A stretch of 64,000 nucleotides of DNA from NCBI GenBank assembly GCA_022579005.1, contig MU401515.1:124001-188000 (forward strand), written 5' to 3'. Source of the stretch: Poronia punctata (taxonomy: Eukaryota; Ascomycota; Sordariomycetes; Xylariales; Xylariaceae). The first letter of the stretch is position 1. Each line of letters starts with the position of its first letter. The notes under the pieces are model-generated. The model was not told the DNA's origin. It did not search any database and was given only the letters and a program-made list of their open reading frames with translations. Made by a program: the position numbers and the translations under genes. Positions 51,607 to 61,559 of this stretch are shown here, piece after piece.

Positions 51607-52771
51607 CAGTTAAAACAAGTGTTTGCAAAAGTACCCCCCGTGCTGGCCAGGATTCGATCGATCACCGTTGCCATTTGTTGCCTGTAATATGATTGGGCAC
51701 ATAAGGTACAGATTAACGGTCCACTCTGCATATGCAAACGAGTAGAGAAATCGGCGTGTTAAAGCCTAGATTACATCTCTTTTGTCCGCCGTCAGCAATC
51801 CTTACAGGCCGTAATACGGCGCCGGAAAAGAAAGTATTCCGGTCGGAGGTCGGTTAGAACTAAGAAACCAACAGGACAGCAACGGCACAGCTCTTGGCAT
51901 TCTGCAAGCCCCCCTGTCATGTTACCGAGGCCGTCACCTTGGGATCATTATGTGGGTTCAGGGAAGCGAATTCAATGGGTGAGCTTACGACATATGCTTA
52001 CATATATGCTGCGCCAGAGTTCCGGGAATGGGTGTAAATGTCTTTATTTGGCACACCTATACACGGGACCTACCACGACTGGTCCACGAGATGCCATGCT
52101 ATGAAGTGCTGTACTCCGTAGTACCCTCACATCAATATGGTTACAGAGCTTGGCCGTGACGTCGCAAGTTAAGACATTGTATTAGAATAGATAGAAGGAC
52201 CGAAGAGAACTATGTGCGTTCAAGATGATATAATCATACTATGTATGTTTTAGTAGTCCATAACATGTCATAGTTTGCAAGAAATGCCATTCCCATGAAG
52301 GACCCCGATTCCAGACTGGACCCTGACGGGCACTCCTTTCGCTGGCATAGACCGGGTGAAGTTCTGACGTCGATACTAAAGAGGACACGGATCCAGAGGC
52401 ATATGGATTGTCCCTGAAAATATATCTGCGTCTACCTTAGAAACGTAGGAGTTGACCTCACCATATACAGCCATCACCGGGAAGAGAGACACTGTGGGAG
52501 TTTCTTCGAGTTACCTTACTCAGATATTGGAGCTCGCCAAGATGTATGTACAGGCAACATTGAAGTAACGAGAGAAATGTCACATGGAAGATGCAGTTAT
52601 AAATCGACCCTTCCTGTTTTATCCTCATGCTAACAACAAGTGTCTTGCTAGAAGAAGCCACGAGGTGCAGCCTGTATATAGAACACGGAAGGCATCGGTT
52701 GGCTGTTCTTTCCCTCTTCGAATAAACTTCGCCCAAGGACCTGAGTGCTGCCTTCATCGGCCGATCCAGTT

Positions 52772-55053
52772 ATGTCATCATCACCCACCTCAGTCCCTAG
52801 CCCTGGCCTCGAGGCCCTCGAGAAGCAGGATGAGGTACGGACGTTTACGGCCAGAGCCGGCGAGCCGGATGGAAGCGTCGATTCCGGCCAAGCAGAAGAT
52901 GCCCAGATGGTGGAAGTCGAGTGGCAGCCATCAAGGCATGAGAAGTTGATCATATACACACTCGCTGTCACCAGCTTGGTCGTCGCTTTGGACGCCACCA
53001 TCATCATCACACCCTTAAGTGTAAGCAACCAACCCTACCACTTCAACCCTACAGAGATGAATGGCAGGCAGAAAAGAGAAATACGTGTTCCCAGCCTGAT
53101 ATCACGGCTATAAATTGCGTGGAGGGGTAGAAAGAAAGGATACGAGCAAAATAATACCAGCGCTGATACATGTCGCTTTTTGCGCTCAGACCATAATCCG
53201 AGACCTCAACGGTACAGCCACAGAGGCCTTCTGGATCGGAACATCATATCTTCTCGTCAACGCCGTGACTATGCCCGTCATCTGCGCCGTCAGCAATGTC
53301 TTTGGCCGGCCTGCCTGCCTCATCTTTGCCCTTGTGGCTTTCGCTCTCGGTACCATATTCTGCGCCGTGGCCCGCGACGTCACCGCGCTCCTGATCGGCC
53401 GCGCAATTCAGGGTGTCGGGGGTGGTGGAATCCACAGCCTCGGTCTAGTCATCCAGACAGACATAGTCCCGCTGAGATATCGTCCCAAGTGGTATGGTGT
53501 GACGTGAGTTCACTGTTCCTCCCTCTCCCGTCTCCCCCCTTTTACCCCCTTTCCTGAACGGCGGCTCAACTAATCGTATTTTCGCCTCTTTTTCCTCAGA
53601 CTCGGTTTCTGGGCACTTGGATTAGCTATCGGTCCTATCATCGGGGGCGGCATCGTCCATGGAACAACCTGGCGTTGGATTTTCTACATCATGTTTCCCT
53701 TTCCCGCTTTCGGCCTTGTTTGCGTCCCGTGGTTATTGACACTAAAGCCAAAGGAAGCGACCGTACGGGAGAAGCTGGCGCGCATCGACTGGGTCGGATC
53801 CTGCATCTTCACTGGTTCGGCGACTTCTTTCCTCATCGCGGTATCTTGGGGTGGCTCCGAAGTACGTTTATTTCCGTCTCCTTCCTTGCACACTTCCTTG
53901 CACACTTCCTCTGGAGGGTATCTTTCGTCCATGCTAGCGAATAGAGTAACTGCTGGTGCACTTTAGTGTTCTCTACTTGAGATTGCAGAAGGAGAGACAT
54001 CTTTGTGCCTGAAATCAGGGAACATATGGAGGGGTAGTGCTGACAGTACAACAGTACGAGTGGGACAGCTTCCAAACTCTGGTGCCTCTGATACTAGGTT
54101 TCACCGGTCTGGTCGCCACACTCTTATATGAGAAGCTGTGGGCCAAGGATCCGTTCCTGCGACACAGTCTGTACCACAACGCCTCCTCCTTGGTTGCGTA
54201 CGTGTGCGGATGTATACAGGGGCTAGTTGTTAGTACTCCCACCCCTTTTAGTACTCCCGGATTCGAAAACTGACACCGACATTCTACAGATGTACGGTTT
54301 ACTTTACTAGTAAGTTTACACCACGCGGTATTCCCTCTCCACGAATGAGTCGATTAACATGCATCGTTGCGTTACAGTGGCCCCTTTTACTTCCTCTCGG
54401 TCAAAGAGTACTCCCCTCTCGACACGGGTATCGCCATGCTCCCAGCCACACTAACAGTGACAACGGCGGGCATCATCTGCGGTCGACTTGTAACGCGCTA
54501 CAACAACTACCGATGGGCTATCTGTATCGGCTGGCTGATCGCTTCTATTGGGGCGGGACTCTTCGTTATCTGGCCGCACAACAACGGAGTGGCTGTGTGG
54601 GTACTGACATACCTGATCATCGGCACGGGGCAAGGCATGGTCCTAAATGCGCAGAACTTTGCGTCGCAGGCATTGTGCCAAAGGGGAGACGAGGCCGCCG
54701 CCGCAGCCATGTACGCCTTCGTTCGGCAGTTCGGCATGGCACTAGGCGTCGGCATCGGTGGCACCACGTTCCAGAACGTCATGGCGCTCAAGCTGCGCTG
54801 GCTCGGTCTGCCAGTTGAGATCGCAAAACAGGCCGAGAGCTACATCGCCGTCTTGCATACGCTCCAGGAGGGCGAGTTCAAGGATGGCATTGTCGAGGCG
54901 TACAACTACGGCTTCACTGGCTTGTATTCCTTTTATCTGGCCATTTCGGTTGTTGCCCTGGTGCTCTCCCTTTGCTTCATCGAGAATGCGGATCTAACTC
55001 GACAGCACGAGAGTGACCACCGGCTCGATGGGGCTCGGTTTGAATCGTCGTAG
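52772..55053 (+). CDS. Major facilitator superfamily transporter, DHA2 (14-TM) type
   Basis: Probable proton-coupled drug or metabolite exporter of the plasma membrane. Exons are 52772-53020, 53190-53503, 53600-53861, 54055-54228, 54290-54309 and 54378-55053; phases close to 564 residues. Exon 5 is a 20-nt microexon coding MYGLLY plus two bases. The N-terminus is a hydrophilic cytosolic tail of about 65 residues. Then come TM1 with the family motif LDATIIITPL, WIGTSYLLVNA, GRAIQGVGGGGIHSL, the antiporter motif C region GLAIGPIIGGGIVHGTTWRW, and VREKLARIDWVG, typical of fungal DHA2 pumps. It is convergent with the P450 gene 0.5 kb downstream. Export of a P450-modified compound is a possible shared role, not shown by sequence. 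There is no sign of a defect. Confidence 0.93.
54290..54309 (+). other. 20-nt microexon of the MFS gene
   Basis: Flanked by ttctacag upstream and gtaagt downstream. Adding its 20 bases is the only way the frame of the preceding exon (..GCIQGLV) joins the following exon (GPFYFLSVKEYSPLDTG) while giving the conserved YGLLYYGPFYF helix start. Confidence 0.85.
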
Positions 55054-55530
55054 GGTCTCCTTGTTGTGGTACGGGAGGCGACGGGGCAATACCGACAGGT
55101 TAGTATATAGATGTGGTGGAAGGATGGCAACGAGAGACGGAGCAAATGTGCAACACATGATACCAAGAACCACCTTTAGCCATTTCATGTATGTTGATAG
55201 ATATCGAGACTGTTCATTTTGGTTAATAGTTCTCTGTCCAATATTCTTGTCTGTTAGAAATAGACACGTCCGCATATCCAGGCCAACGGGTACTTTGCTC
55301 AGGTACATTGCCATTTGGTCGTTTGTCAGGTATCCGTACTGTACCTCGTTAGGAGGAATATAAAAAGGCAACAATACATGCTAGGTTAGCAAACACAACA
55401 GTGACGTGATAGACGCCATCAAGGTCTCCTTGACGCGGGAGGGTGACAAGTTTATTCGAATAGTATTTATTAGTATCATTACGCTTGGTATGTTTTATTC
55501 GGGCACCAAGAGACTCCCGAAAAAAAGCCT
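55054..55530. other. Convergent 3' region between MFS and P450 genes
   Basis: About 0.5 kb, moderately AT-rich. It should hold both 3' ends. No gene supported. Confidence 0.5.
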
Positions 55531-57423
55531 TTAGTTTTTATCAACCCGTCTCCTTACCCTAATCTTGGCAACATCTGGCGGAAAGTGGACTTCAGTACGG
55601 AATACATTCTCCGGCCTCTTGCCATTATGTTCGGGCGCAAGTTCGATATCGTAATTCCTCAACATATGGGCAATGACCATCTTCAGTTCGAAATCGACGA
55701 GGAAACGGCCCGGACAAGCGTGTTTCCCGTAACTGAAAGAAAGATGTTGCGGGCCGAGGGAAACGAAACTCAATTGTCCGAGATTTGTATTCTTGTTGTT
55801 GTTGTTGTTATCGGTATTATTATTATTATTATTGTTATTGTTCATCTCCGCGGCTTCGCGAATGCGCGAGTACCGGAAGGGATCGAATTTCTCCGGATTC
55901 TCGACCACGTCGGAATCGTTTTGCGACCAGTACGACAAGACGGAAACGTTGGCGCCTTTGGGAAGCGGGATACCGTCTTCCGTGACGACGCCTTCGGCGA
56001 CGATGGTTCGATTGACGGAGCGGGAGCCGAAGGGGTGGGTGCGCATGGTTTCGCGGGCGGCGCTGTCTGCGCGCGTCATTGCTGCTACTTTGCTTTTTGT
56101 CCATGCATTTTCGTTGTTACCAGTAGCATAAACAACGCGGGAGATTTCATCGCGGAGTAGAGCGACGGTGTTGAATTCGGCATCGGAAGATAAGATGTTC
56201 AAGAGCATGTTGACGACTTGGATACTGGTCTGATGCATGGATCCGAAGTTGGCGAGGGATAACCTCTTCGTCATGTCGGAGAGATTATGGACTTCTTCGC
56301 GACGGTTGGCCAGGCCGTAGCGGAACATCATGTGTAGATGGTCTTTGATATCTTCCGGATCCTCTTGTTGCGTGAGCATTTCTAATCTCTCGCGATACAC
56401 GGGCTCAAAGTATTTCTCTAGCACGCGCATCTCTCGCTGTGCGGGGATACGGCCTAGACGACCGAATATAGGGCGGAGGATCTTGGGGCAGAGCATGGAT
56501 ACGCCGGTGTTGGTTACTAGGGCGTCGGAGACGGAGAGACAGGTTTGGAGGTACCCCTTGTTTCGACCTTTTTTATTTTCATTATTTAGCCTTCGTATTA
56601 TATCGTCATGTGAGAAGAAAAAGAGAGAGAAGAAAGAACTTACATAATTCCCTCCCGCGCGGCGACCCCCCCAAAGTAAAGCGCGAAGAAGCCTGAGCAA
56701 TAATCATGCGAACGGCAAACATCAAATCGATTTCCCTCCAATTATCCGTATCCGTGCCGAAATGCGAATCAATAGCAACAGCCAACTCGTCATTCATGGC
56801 AGCACAGACATTCTCCAAGACTAAATTAAGGTCCGTCTTGATCAGTAGGCCAGCCCACGGGTCGTCGACGAACTTGTCATCACCAAAGGCGTAAAAGGGC
56901 TGGATGGTCTCGACTTGTGCGTGGCTTGCGCTGACGAGATGTTCGGGTTGACGTTGGAGCCATTTCAACGCGCTTGGTGGGAGGACCACGTCGTCGTGGA
57001 AGGCGAGGCCTGGGATTAGGACTGTTTTGCCCTTTTTTGAGTACTGGTTTTTTTTTTGTTTTGCGTTAGTGTTTCTTCTTTCCTTCCATCTTTTTCTGGG
57101 AATGTTCATTATTGCCAATGGCTGGATCAAATTTACAAATCTACATCTACATACATCATCACATCTACATCAAAAGAAGTTTGAAAAACACATACATTCT
57201 CATAAGCCTCCTTGTGGAGACTCGGCGCATCGGTATGAAACCTCCATCGATCCCGCAACCGGATGCGGGACTTACCCCCGAACCTGGGAAGACTAGACGG
57301 GTAACGGACGGCGAAGAAGACCTGGTGGACGGCCCAGGCGGTTACGAAGAGTAAGGCACTTGCGGCGAGGAAAGGGTGCCGTAGTGCCTGATCAAGCACC
57401 ACCGTAGTAGCAGCAGACGCCAT
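55531..57423 (-). CDS. Cytochrome P450 monooxygenase with an apparent one-base frame conflict
   Basis: Membrane-anchored heme monooxygenase. Minus-strand exons are 57423-57196, 57043-56644 and 56556-55531. Residues about 19-40 form the ER anchor (FLAASALLFVTAWAVHQVFF). Later motifs are intact: K-helix ExxR in ARETMRTHPFG, PEKFDPFRYSR, and the heme loop FSYGKHACPGRFL with its Cys ligand. The splice signals flanking intron 2 (gtaagt..acaag) are good, yet the exons sum to 1654 nt, one more than a multiple of three. Exon 2 reads QASSRFTLGG and then meets a run of seven G (56666-56672 area), after which the downstream frame fits only if one base fewer is present. A sequencing or homopolymer slip, or a real inactivating frameshift, are both possible. 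A long Asn-rich insert lies between PEKF and the heme loop. Substrate unknown. Confidence 0.85.
55787..55846 (-). repeat. AAC/AAT trinucleotide repeat coding poly-asparagine in the P450
   Basis: On the coding strand two blocks of AAT/AAC codons give an Asn run (nine Asn, Thr-Asp, five Asn, then KNTN). They lie within the P450 coding frame, just before the conserved QLSFVSLGPQHLSFSYG region. The repeat is in frame, so length changes by whole codons would not disrupt the enzyme's reading frame. Confidence 0.85.
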
Positions 57424-57974
57424 CGTTTTGAAACCTTGAACCGAATTAATTAATAAAGTAGGATGTCTTCTCTGAGGAAGTCTTCTTTTCTTCTTCTCAG
57501 GGAAGGGAAACCTATAAATGAATGAATATATGGGTTACCTATTAAATATGAGCTGTAGGATTTGGGCCTAGATTAAAAATGTCACTATTTTAAAATCAAA
57601 GCTGAGCCTGTCAGCCCTAGCGGGAGAAACAAGGGATAGCGGGGCTGGGCAGGAGCAGCAGGAAGGGTTTTCTACCTATTATAAGGATATGGTATCGCTC
57701 TACCAATCGCTTGGATCAGGTTCCGGAAATACCTACCGTAGGTTAAATAGAAGGGCTGTGCGGACGTATAACAGGTCGATATCGGTCTATCTACCTACAC
57801 GGAGGAATCGCCCATTCCCTATTAAGCCCGGCTACGCGACTTGCCGGCTTGTACAATCTCGCTTATATCAAGTCCGAGTAGAGGTGAGATAGGCATCTAG
57901 AGACGACCAGTGGGATGGTACAGAAACTGGTTCCTTCTGTCTGGCTATTGGTCGGGTCGGATAAGTCTGATTGA

Positions 57975-57998
57975 TGTACGTGTACGTGTACGTGTACG
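57975..57998. repeat. TGTACG hexanucleotide tandem repeat
   Basis: Four perfect tandem copies of TGTACG. The phase also reads as GTACGT. Similar words recur 50 bases further on. Confidence 0.9.
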
Positions 57999-58105
57999 TA
58001 AGCAGTAATTAATCGTCACAGTAGCTACGAGTTCGGAGTACGCAGCTACACGTACACGTAGTAAGTAAAAAGTCCACGACCGCCTATCTTGGTTGACTGC
58101 GATTC

Positions 58106-58243
58106 ACGCGTTTCACGTGTAAGCTTTGCGAGTCTAATACGCGTGATTATGCTAGGTTACGTTTTGTTAAAGCAGATAGCTTAAACCTACGCGTATTTCC
58201 AATTCATCTGATGTTGAAAATTGCCGAGAGTTATGGTACGCGT
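58106..58243. promoter_or_regulatory. Cluster of four ACGCGT elements (MCB / APSES-type binding sites)
   Basis: Perfect ACGCGT hexamers start at 58106, 58139, 58189 and 58238. ACGCGT is the Mlu I cell-cycle box bound by MBF (Mbp1-Swi6) in yeasts. The related StuA/APSES consensus WCGCGWNM is also met by three of the four on one strand or the other. They lie 435-575 bp upstream of the kinase-like start (58679) and 680-820 bp upstream of the P450 start (57423), so either gene could be the target. Binding is inferred, not shown. Confidence 0.5.
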
Positions 58244-58678
58244 AGAATGTCGCGGGAAGGTACATTTTTAAAATGATGCTATGACGTCATTTGATGGATG
58301 TGTTAATCAGAGGCTTGAGGGTGCTCTATCCCGTTGTCGAACGTCGAGTCCTCATCTCAGCCGCAACTTACAAGATAGGACAAGGAGTATAGTGCTAACC
58401 TAGGGCTTTCCATCCCATACTAGCTGCTGTCTCAATGTTCTTGAGGGGGGTAGCCGACTAACGGCTTTGACGTTGTAGACAAAGAAGCAGTTGAAGCACA
58501 ACCGGTTTCGTCGACAATGTAAGAGTAAATAACGATCCCGCGACAATTGAAATGTCTTGCCATGATGGCAATAGTGATACAATTTTGGAGACCTGACCCC
58601 CTGACTTCCCACCGTTCGTCCCACTCACTGTCTACCTAGGTTAGGCGACGACATTTCAGGTATCTGTGTTATTCCAAA

Positions 58679-60463
58679 ATGTGGGCACACCCAATCGACC
58701 AGCTGTTAGTAGATTATTTCCAGGATACATACAACTTCGAGCTAGAAAACGTGTTACAGGGCGCTGCGATATTCAAGCGGACGAACCGATCGCGCGTCCG
58801 TCAACGGGTCGTGGCCAAATTCGACGATTACGGGAGCCAAGAGTGGAAGATCGAAGAGAGATGTCTGATCGAAACATGGGGTTGCGAACACATCGTCCGG
58901 CTCTTGGCCATCATGGACGACGAGGAACATCAAGGCCCCGAGTTCGTTGAGCCGAGACGGAGGCGGCGTCGTCCCGTCCCGATTATCAGCTGGCTCTTGC
59001 AGAAGGTCAATTATGAGCGATATCGGATGAGACAGCAATTCTTCGTCATGGAATATCTCCCCCTAGGCAGCGTGTAAGTGGTCAGGTTTTTCTGACAGGA
59101 TAACCGAGGAGCTATTATCTCTCGTCTCTGATACTTTACCCCCCGCGACTTCCACGATGGAGAGCAGGTACTAACTGACATACCCCATGATAGGAAACAA
59201 TTAGAGCAGAGAGCGACAACGTTGGAGTCGCAAGGGTATACTGAATGTTACGTATCCCAGGATCTTCTCTGGAATTTTTTCCTCTGCCGTAAGCGTTTTG
59301 GCTCTTCTCTCTCGACCTCGACAGGATTGACAAAAGATTAGTGGCTCGAGCTTGCATAGGCCTGGCGTATCCCCCGAATCTCGCGGGGCAGGTAGCGCCA
59401 GAAACGTGGCGAGAAAGAGTGCCATCAGGACGAAGGCCGTCCGCATGGGCCCATAGAGATCTCCATGAGAATAACGTACTCTTCGGCGACATTCAGCATG
59501 GTCGAGGAAACTCGCGCAATCGCTGCCACGAGCACATCCCTGTTTGTAAGTCTCTCGCCTCGGGAGATAGGTCCTGTATTGATTCCCGGTCTGCCATAAG
59601 AACAAAGAAACAAAACTAATTTCAAGAATATTAGTAAAGGTTAGGAATCATGGACCGGACGAAAACAACGTGGCGTACTAAGGATAAAACAACATAGATG
59701 ATAGATTTCGGCGAATCAACTAACAGAATAGAATCGTACGTCATATAGAACCCGTCGCATGGATAACGGATTTCGAAGCATAGCTGACAAGCAACCCTGC
59801 GTAGGCCGGAAGAGGCCATGGCCGACAACATAAAGGGTATCGGAGAGGTAGGTTCGAATATTTATGGCGAATCGACTTTTCGCTTTGTCAGCTAACGAGT
59901 ACACCAAGCTCATGCAATCAATTGCGCTCAGAAGATCGGCCGATTATTTATTGTACATTTTCAGTGACGACGACAGGATCCGGATTCCAATCGTCTACCC
60001 GCCTGGTACCGCTCAATTTGAGACATGGGTGGGCCAGGACTTCCTCGATTGCGAACGTCTCAGTCTGGATTTCAGGGGTTTAGTGGCTAGATGTCTAGCG
60101 AGGAACGAGGCTGATCGGCCCCTACCCGGACAAGTTGTTCAACAATGTGAGAGATTCTTGCCAGCAAGGCCGGATTGGAGAGCATTGAACTTGGAAGTCG
60201 ACTTCTTCTTCAACCGGGCAGTTGCCAACGATGGAGATCTCGCCGATAGAGATTACCGGGCCCCATCGAGAGTTTCACAGGTCGCCACGCGTGGTTACCA
60301 TCTTCGTCCGCGTCTTGGGCGTCGTGATGACGAGGACGACGAGGATGAGGACGAGGATGAGGACGAGGACCATGGCGATATGGATGATGGTGATGATGAT
60401 GTTGAAGGTGATGGCGAAAGCGATGGATCTAGTGGTGGCTATACTGATGAATATGAAATATGA
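58679..60463 (+). CDS. Divergent serine/threonine protein kinase-like protein with acidic C-terminal tail
   Basis: Multi-exon gene, model partly uncertain. Exon 1 is 58679-59073 (MWAHPIDQLLVDYFQDTYNF; lysine in RVVAKFDDYG; glutamate in WKIEERCLIETWG; hinge FFVMEYLPLGSV). Exon 2 is 59194-59288. Exon 3 is from 59342 and reads through ARACIGLAYPPN to the catalytic loop HRDLHENN (59452 onward) and VLFGD. The DFG motif (IDFGES) is at 59704-59712. A further segment RRPEEAMADNIKGIG lies near 59800-59836, and the last exon ends at 60463 with LARNEADRPLPGQVVQQC. After that comes an Asp/Glu-rich tail and SSGGYTDEYEI. All core kinase residues (Lys, Glu, HRD, DFG, RP) are visible, so activity is plausible. 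Junctions from exon 3 onward do not all close with strong splice sites. Kinases of this sort form variable, lineage-expanded sets in fungi. Confidence 0.65.
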
Positions 60464-61536
60464 ATAGGTAGATAATAGAGCTATCTCATCCGACCTAAAC
60501 ACGATTTCTAAAAGATTTAGCATTGAACGAATTGTGTCAGCTGGAGGTTATATATGACGATAAGGAACAAGCATTTGTGCCTTTTTAAAGAGGTAGTTGA
60601 CGGCAAATATGCCACTTACAATAAAAATACAAAACCTGCCAAGGTACTTAGATATACGGGGACCTCGTCCTTGAACGGGGCCGTTTGATGCCGAGTCCGC
60701 GCTTTTACTACTTAAACGTCGCCGTCTCCGTTCGACAAGATCGTACTCGTCGTGAATGATTGCTTGGTCTCTTGTGCCTTGATAGGGCAGGTTTATTCAA
60801 TTAGCCTTTCATTTCGGTTGACTCTCTGTTATTAGTGTACTCGGGGGACCGTACGAATATTTCCTGCACCTCCTATGCCAAACGATTTTCGACGTTCCTT
60901 TCCAGCCATTGGTTTTGGATCTGTTGTCGGCCCCGGGTTTGAGACATCATCAATTGTCTGATAGCAATTAGGAAAGAGGATACGAGTTTATTCTGTGCTT
61001 TAGAGGTCTTTCCCTACCAAAACATCGTGATAACAAAGTTGAAGCCGATTGGCTCGTGAATGCAACCAAGCCTCGATGTATACGCGTATACACGTCTATG
61101 TCGTCATTCCGAGGACTTAAATCGGACAGAAATCGAATTGACACGGAGCATGACGGGGGTACATCATGATAACATATTGCAGCTTCAGTGGCGGTCGATC
61201 ACATGCAATTAACCCCGGGGGCGAGACAGTAGAGAGTACTTGTAGTTTTTGAGCACCAACTTGTATACCTCAGCGAAGAGGGAAAAGAAGCCGCATAAAG
61301 AAGATTATTGACTACTAAGTAGGTATTTCACATTGCTTTTATAATACGTGAGACCTTTGGGGTATTTTTGATACTCAAGTTGAGCCTCTACTCGTAAAGA
61401 GAACGAACTTAAACATAGTAACAGTGGGGCTAGAGCTCCCCACAATGCACATATGCCGAAATTAGTAGACTTGTATAAAGATAACGACCATATAGGTCAG
61501 CCGGGGTAACTAAAAGCTCGGCAGGGGTTAAAAAGC
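60464..61536. other. Transition region between last gene and AT-rich block
   Basis: About 1.1 kb of ordinary composition without a supported gene. It contains the 3' end of the kinase-like gene and a 16-bp perfect palindrome TGTATACGCGTATACA at 61077-61092. Confidence 0.5.
61077..61092. repeat. 16-bp perfect palindrome centred on ACGCGT
   Basis: TGTATACGCGTATACA is its own reverse complement. It lies between the last gene and the AT-rich block. Confidence 0.85.
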
Positions 61537-61555
61537 GCGCTAGTCCTACTAGCGC
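61537..61555. repeat. 7-bp hairpin at the edge of the AT-rich block
   Basis: gcgctag (61537-61543) and ctagcgc (61549-61555) around the loop tccta. It is the last GC-rich word before the composition collapses to A+T. Confidence 0.8.
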
Positions 61556-61559
61556 AAAA

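Larger units (their letters stand above)
49581..52771. other. Long intergenic region upstream of the MFS gene
   Basis: About 3.2 kb without a supported gene. It contains an AG microsatellite (49658-49682), a G run near 49800, an 8-bp hairpin (49833-49852), an 11-bp perfect-stem hairpin (51579-51606), a CTCCTG hexamer repeat near 51224-51242 and a tRNA-like fragment near 51645 that does not fold as a tRNA. Short open frames lack motifs. Confidence 0.45.
57424..58678. other. Divergent promoter region between P450 and kinase-like genes
   Basis: About 1.25 kb upstream of both genes. It holds a (TGTACG)4 repeat (57975-57998), related TACACGTACACGTAG words near 58046-58060, and four ACGCGT sites within 138 bp (58106, 58139, 58189, 58238), plus a CACGTG near 58114. 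No coding gene supported. Confidence 0.5.

Noticed and set aside
51640..51675. tRNA-like fragment (gctggccaggattcgatcgatc)-type sequence resembling a reversed T-arm
   Set aside because: The stem of the T-arm does not pair, and no A box, anticodon arm or acceptor stem could be placed within tRNA distance.
55585..56160. 191-codon plus-strand open frame
   Set aside because: Antisense to the P450 coding exon, which carries clear family motifs on the other strand.
52772..60463. MFS + P450 + kinase treated as a biosynthetic gene cluster
   Set aside because: No core synthase (PKS, NRPS, terpene cyclase) lies among or beside them in the window, so a cluster call is not supported.
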